Below, piece after piece: positions 60,825 through 64,000 of a stretch of 64,000 bases of DNA. The notes below the pieces were generated by a model. It was not told the DNA's origin. It worked only from the letters and a program-made list of their open reading frames with translations, and did not search any database. The position numbers and the translations under genes were made by a program. How positions within the stretch are numbered: position 1 is the stretch's first letter; each line of letters starts with the position of its first letter. Source of the DNA: Sipunculus nudus (lineage: Eukaryota > Annelida > Sipuncula > Golfingiida > Sipunculidae); the NCBI GenBank assembly GCA_026874595.1, contig CM049306.1, forward strand, positions 37,216,019 to 37,280,018. The letters run 5' to 3'.

Positions 60825-61656
60825 TGTTATGGAACCTAATACCAACAGATCACGTAAACGTTACCAGTACAAATTTTGTTACGGAGATAAAAGAAAATCG
60901 GATTCTGTAACACTTGGCAGCGTGTAATGTCTAAGGGAATGAGTAAAGAAGTCAGTGAGTTTTTGTTAACAAATAATTATAATTTATTCTTAAAACAATC
61001 AAAAATCACAATACACTAAATCAATACAATAACACAGTAAAACAATAAAAATGTACAGTACCAGAGTGTCCGGATCCTAGTCTTTGATTCTGGATACCAC
61101 CACTGTCACAGCTCAACAAGTCCTTTAAAACATAATCCAGATGAACAGTTCACGTAAATCTTCTCAGAGAATAGTCCAATGTAATCTCGAAAACAATCTG
61201 TTGTATATAACAATCTGCTACTAATAATCCCAAAGACAAACTGAAGACTATAAAATCCGTTACAAATTTCGAAGAATATCTATAAGTTTTGCAATTATCA
61301 AAGGTTCCAAACCAACTCACACTCTTCTGTGTCCGCTGGAATTTTTGTCTCTTTTTTTTTCTTTAAACACAACCCCTATTTATAACACTTTCATCCGAAA
61401 ATACTAGAAATTGGAAAATCTCAATACACACGTTACAGAAACATCCAGAACAAAAAACGCTGTGTTTCTACACTTCAGACCCGACACGGCCAACTCACTA
61501 TGCTGGCCTAAAAGATACATGTAACACTCCTGCGCACAATAAAACAGACATCTGTTGTATTATTGTATGATTGACGTCTCCCATGGCAACGAACTATGCT
61601 GGCCTAACAGACACATGTAACACTCCTGCGCTTAAATAAAAAAGACACCTGTAATG
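60825..61656 (-). mobile_element. Diverged solo LTR with tandem duplication at its edge
   Basis: Starts TGTTATGGAACCTAATACCA and is the most diverged copy: the TATA and R region is AT-rich and the GC-rich part is shortened. The end is duplicated: about 96 bases from CTATGCTGGCC at 61498 recur at 61594, each carrying an LTR-like end and flanking TTATTGTATGATTGAC. With the outer copy the LTR ends CTGTAATG at 61656, and TTAT flanks both sides. Confidence 0.8.
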
Positions 61657-61834
61657 TTATTGTATGATTGACATCAAGCGATCAGAAAGGAAGGTGTATC
61701 GTCTATTTATTTGTAAAGTTGTCAAAACGGGGACAGACTTCAGAGATTTTTTAGATGTGCTATAGGATAAATAAATACAACCATCTGAACATAGACCAGC
61801 TTATCATATCCTGAACTACTGTTTGATTGTGTTG

Positions 61835-62117
61835 TAGTATAGTATAGTACAATATAGTATAGTATATATAATATGGTATAGTATAGTACAGTACAGTATA
61901 AAATTGACAGTATAGTATAGTATAATGTTATATAGTATAGTATAGTATAGTGTAATATAGTATGGTATGGAATAGTAGAATATAGTATAGTATAGTATAG
62001 AATAGTTTAGTATAGTATAGTATAGAATAGTATAGTAGTTTAGTATAGTATAGTATAGTATAGATTAATATAGATATTTATAGATTAATATAGTTTAATA
62101 TAGTTTAATATAGTATA
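61835..62117. repeat. Degenerate (TATAG)n array
   Basis: Long run of TATAGTATAG-type pentanucleotides with many substitutions (TATGG, TACAG, TTTAG). Confidence 0.9.
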
Positions 62118-63278
62118 AGGGTTGTGAAAGGTGAAATATCAGAACGTATAATCTAGAATATGTGCCTCATAACCCAACCCCATCAGTGACAGTTTATAAA
62201 AACATAAATAAACAGATGGACAGAAAGAAACAATAACATCACAAACGCAGCAGCAAAAATAAAACGAAAACGAACCAGCCTTGATCATTGGTTGGTTTAA
62301 AAACAGACTTGCTTTAAATAGCTTTGACTATATGTACTAGCTATTAGAAAAGACAGCAGGTAGTTGTGCCAAGTTTTTCACTGCTCTAAATCACCAGTCT
62401 GACGAAAAACAAAACATATGCCTATGTTGGATATATATGCGAGTAAACGGCTGACCCACTGAAACTCGTTTCTCACAGGCTCTAAGTGGGCTATTGGGTG
62501 TTCCAACCTTGACCGCGCTAAAAAATGATGTTTCTTATTGTTATGTAAGGCGTCCGCATTAGGGGACGGTGACGGGCAAAATTTATAGTCTAAGCTAAGC
62601 TATTTGGCAACTGAAGTCACAATCGCCCGCTGAAATATCACTTTGGCAGCACATATTACCAGAAAAAATGATAATTGAGAAGTTTTTATTGATTTAAAAT
62701 GGCTTGAGTTGATTTTGTTTTTATTAAAGTATGCATGTTGCAAGCGGGCGATATTTTTTTTTTCGATCGAGACACAATTAATACGTTAAATTTTTGCAAG
62801 TTTCCTTAGAGAATACAAAATTGCTCCAGTTCTTGAAATGGGGTTTATGATGAAACCAAACTTAAATATATTTTCCATACCTTTAAGAATTCTTTTCATT
62901 ATTTGTGCTATTACATTTGATCCGCGATCAATTTGAACGGCGAATCCATAGAAAAATATTATTTTGGTATGGCCTTACTGCTTTACTATACCTTTGTGTT
63001 TATTAATATCGAATACGATGCAATGTCCAGGCCACCCTGGCATAATATACTTTAACGGCTCTTTTAGTCCAGGACCGATTTTAGTTGCTGATGTCATCCA
63101 AATTCAAATTTCCACCTTAGAATAAATTTTATGATTGCGTACCTCTTTCGTAATTTTGAAAAAAAAATGGTAAGTGGTCACTCGCTGAATGAAGATCAGG
63201 TGAGGTCTCGTCTACATGCACGTGTCATGTGACATGAGAAACGCTGCTATTGTGTCCGTCTTGTTAAATTTGCATAAA
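62118..63278. other. Intergenic, no gene seen
   Basis: AT-rich DNA without a recognisable feature. Confidence 0.45.
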
Positions 63279-63644
63279 ACCGACTTCTGTGGCTCAGAGG
63301 TAGAGCACGGGAATCCAAGTGAGATCGTGTGTTCGAATCTCAGATTTCTTTAACGGTCGGCCCAAACCCAGGGTTCTGCAGAGTTTTTACGGTCGGACCT
63401 AACCCGGGGTTAGCACTCTGAAGGTTTAATAGGAAGGCCATGCAAAACGGCCGTATTTCACTCAAAAATGGGTGCTCCTTTCGGGGTATGACCTAGCAAT
63501 AGTGACAATTACAGTCACAGACACAAACGTGTGATACTGCCCTGTCACGAAGTCCTAAACCTGAAAGGAATTTAGCAGGTGTACATATATGTAGTTAAGT
63601 TAGTTTTAAAAATGGAGTCGCATACCTCTAACAACAACAAAAAA
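63279..63644 (+). mobile_element. tRNA-derived SINE, copy 2
   Basis: A box TGGCTCAGAGGTAGAGCA and B box GTGTTCGAATCTC, then a body shared with 45441-45860 (AACCCGGGGTTAGCACTCTG, TATGACCTAGCAAT, CTGCCCTGTCACGAAGTCC, AGGTGTACAT) and an A-rich AACAACAACAAAAAAT end. The GGTCGG-CC-AACCC segment is duplicated inside this copy. Confidence 0.85.
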
Positions 63645-64000
63645 TATTTTTTAAAAAAATTGCATTAAATTGCACCGGGCCCCCAAAGGTTTTACCACCC
63701 TTCCAACTCGACCCCCCACACACATGCACACACATACAAACAGGTTTCTATACACGCCTAATGCAAAGCGTCTCGAGTTTCTTTGGGCTTAACTTCCCAA
63801 TAAACGAGCTCTTGGTATGGGCAATAAATTCATTCATAATGATGATGCTAGGTCAATATACTTTAACCAGATAAATGGTTGGAGAAAAATCTTCATAAAT
63901 GGTTTATGCTGTACAATGTACATTGCGGATGATACCAATACTTATGAAAACAGCACCGCGCAGTTTAGGATGATGGATTAAATGTGATATAAGCTTGATA
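63645..64000. other. Right edge, no gene seen
   Basis: Short CA-rich patch at about 63715-63740, otherwise nothing recognised. Confidence 0.4.

Overview
The window looks like an AT-rich metazoan nuclear genome, most likely a marine invertebrate and plausibly a mollusc. That placement is inferred from style: intron-containing genes for secreted proteins, long (TA)n tracts, tRNA-derived SINEs and Ty3/Gypsy elements. No marker gene fixes the species. There is no bacterial-type gene packing. Most of the 64 kb is non-coding and repeat-rich.

Region 1 (about 0.5-9.2 kb) holds the only convincing host genes: two divergently transcribed paralogues I could not assign to a known family. Gene A is on the minus strand (exons 2265-2391, 1340-1529, 618-854). 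Gene B is on the plus strand (exons 6151-6263, 7230-7398, 7789-9131). Each has a signal-peptide exon ending in phase 2, a second exon opening with C-X-C and ending in phase 0, and a third exon with three more cysteines followed by a very basic tail. The ten cysteines keep the same spacing in both (C-X-C-X15-C-X6-C-X3-C-X15/22-CC-X20-C-X14-C-X8-C). The tails differ: a short Lys/Arg-rich one in A, and a long Lys/Gly/Ser array of 12-residue repeats in B, broken by a one-base deletion. A solo LTR lies between the two genes.

Region 2 (9-24 kb) is gene-poor, with (TA)n tracts and a 1.5-kb foldback-like element whose arms carry ACCGACGGCCA sub-repeats. Region 3 (24.4-34.8 kb) is a nest of LTR elements: a plus-strand solo LTR, then a complete but decayed minus-strand Ty3/Gypsy element (26776-33604) with both LTRs, a tRNA-Pro primer-binding site, a polypurine tract, gag, protease, integrase, reverse transcriptase and RNase H. 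Integrase lies upstream of RT, which is the Copia-like order typical of the Gmr1-like Gypsy lineage. This element carries a poly(A)-tailed retrocopy and itself sits in a copy of a dispersed repeat that also occurs on both sides of it.

Region 4 (35.8-37.9 kb) is a 2.1-kb minisatellite of about 100 copies of a 21-bp unit with higher-order structure. The rest (38-64 kb) is gene desert with two SINEs, two more solo LTRs of the same family, a PIF/Harbinger-like MITE, several smaller repeats and microsatellites, and no gene I can support.
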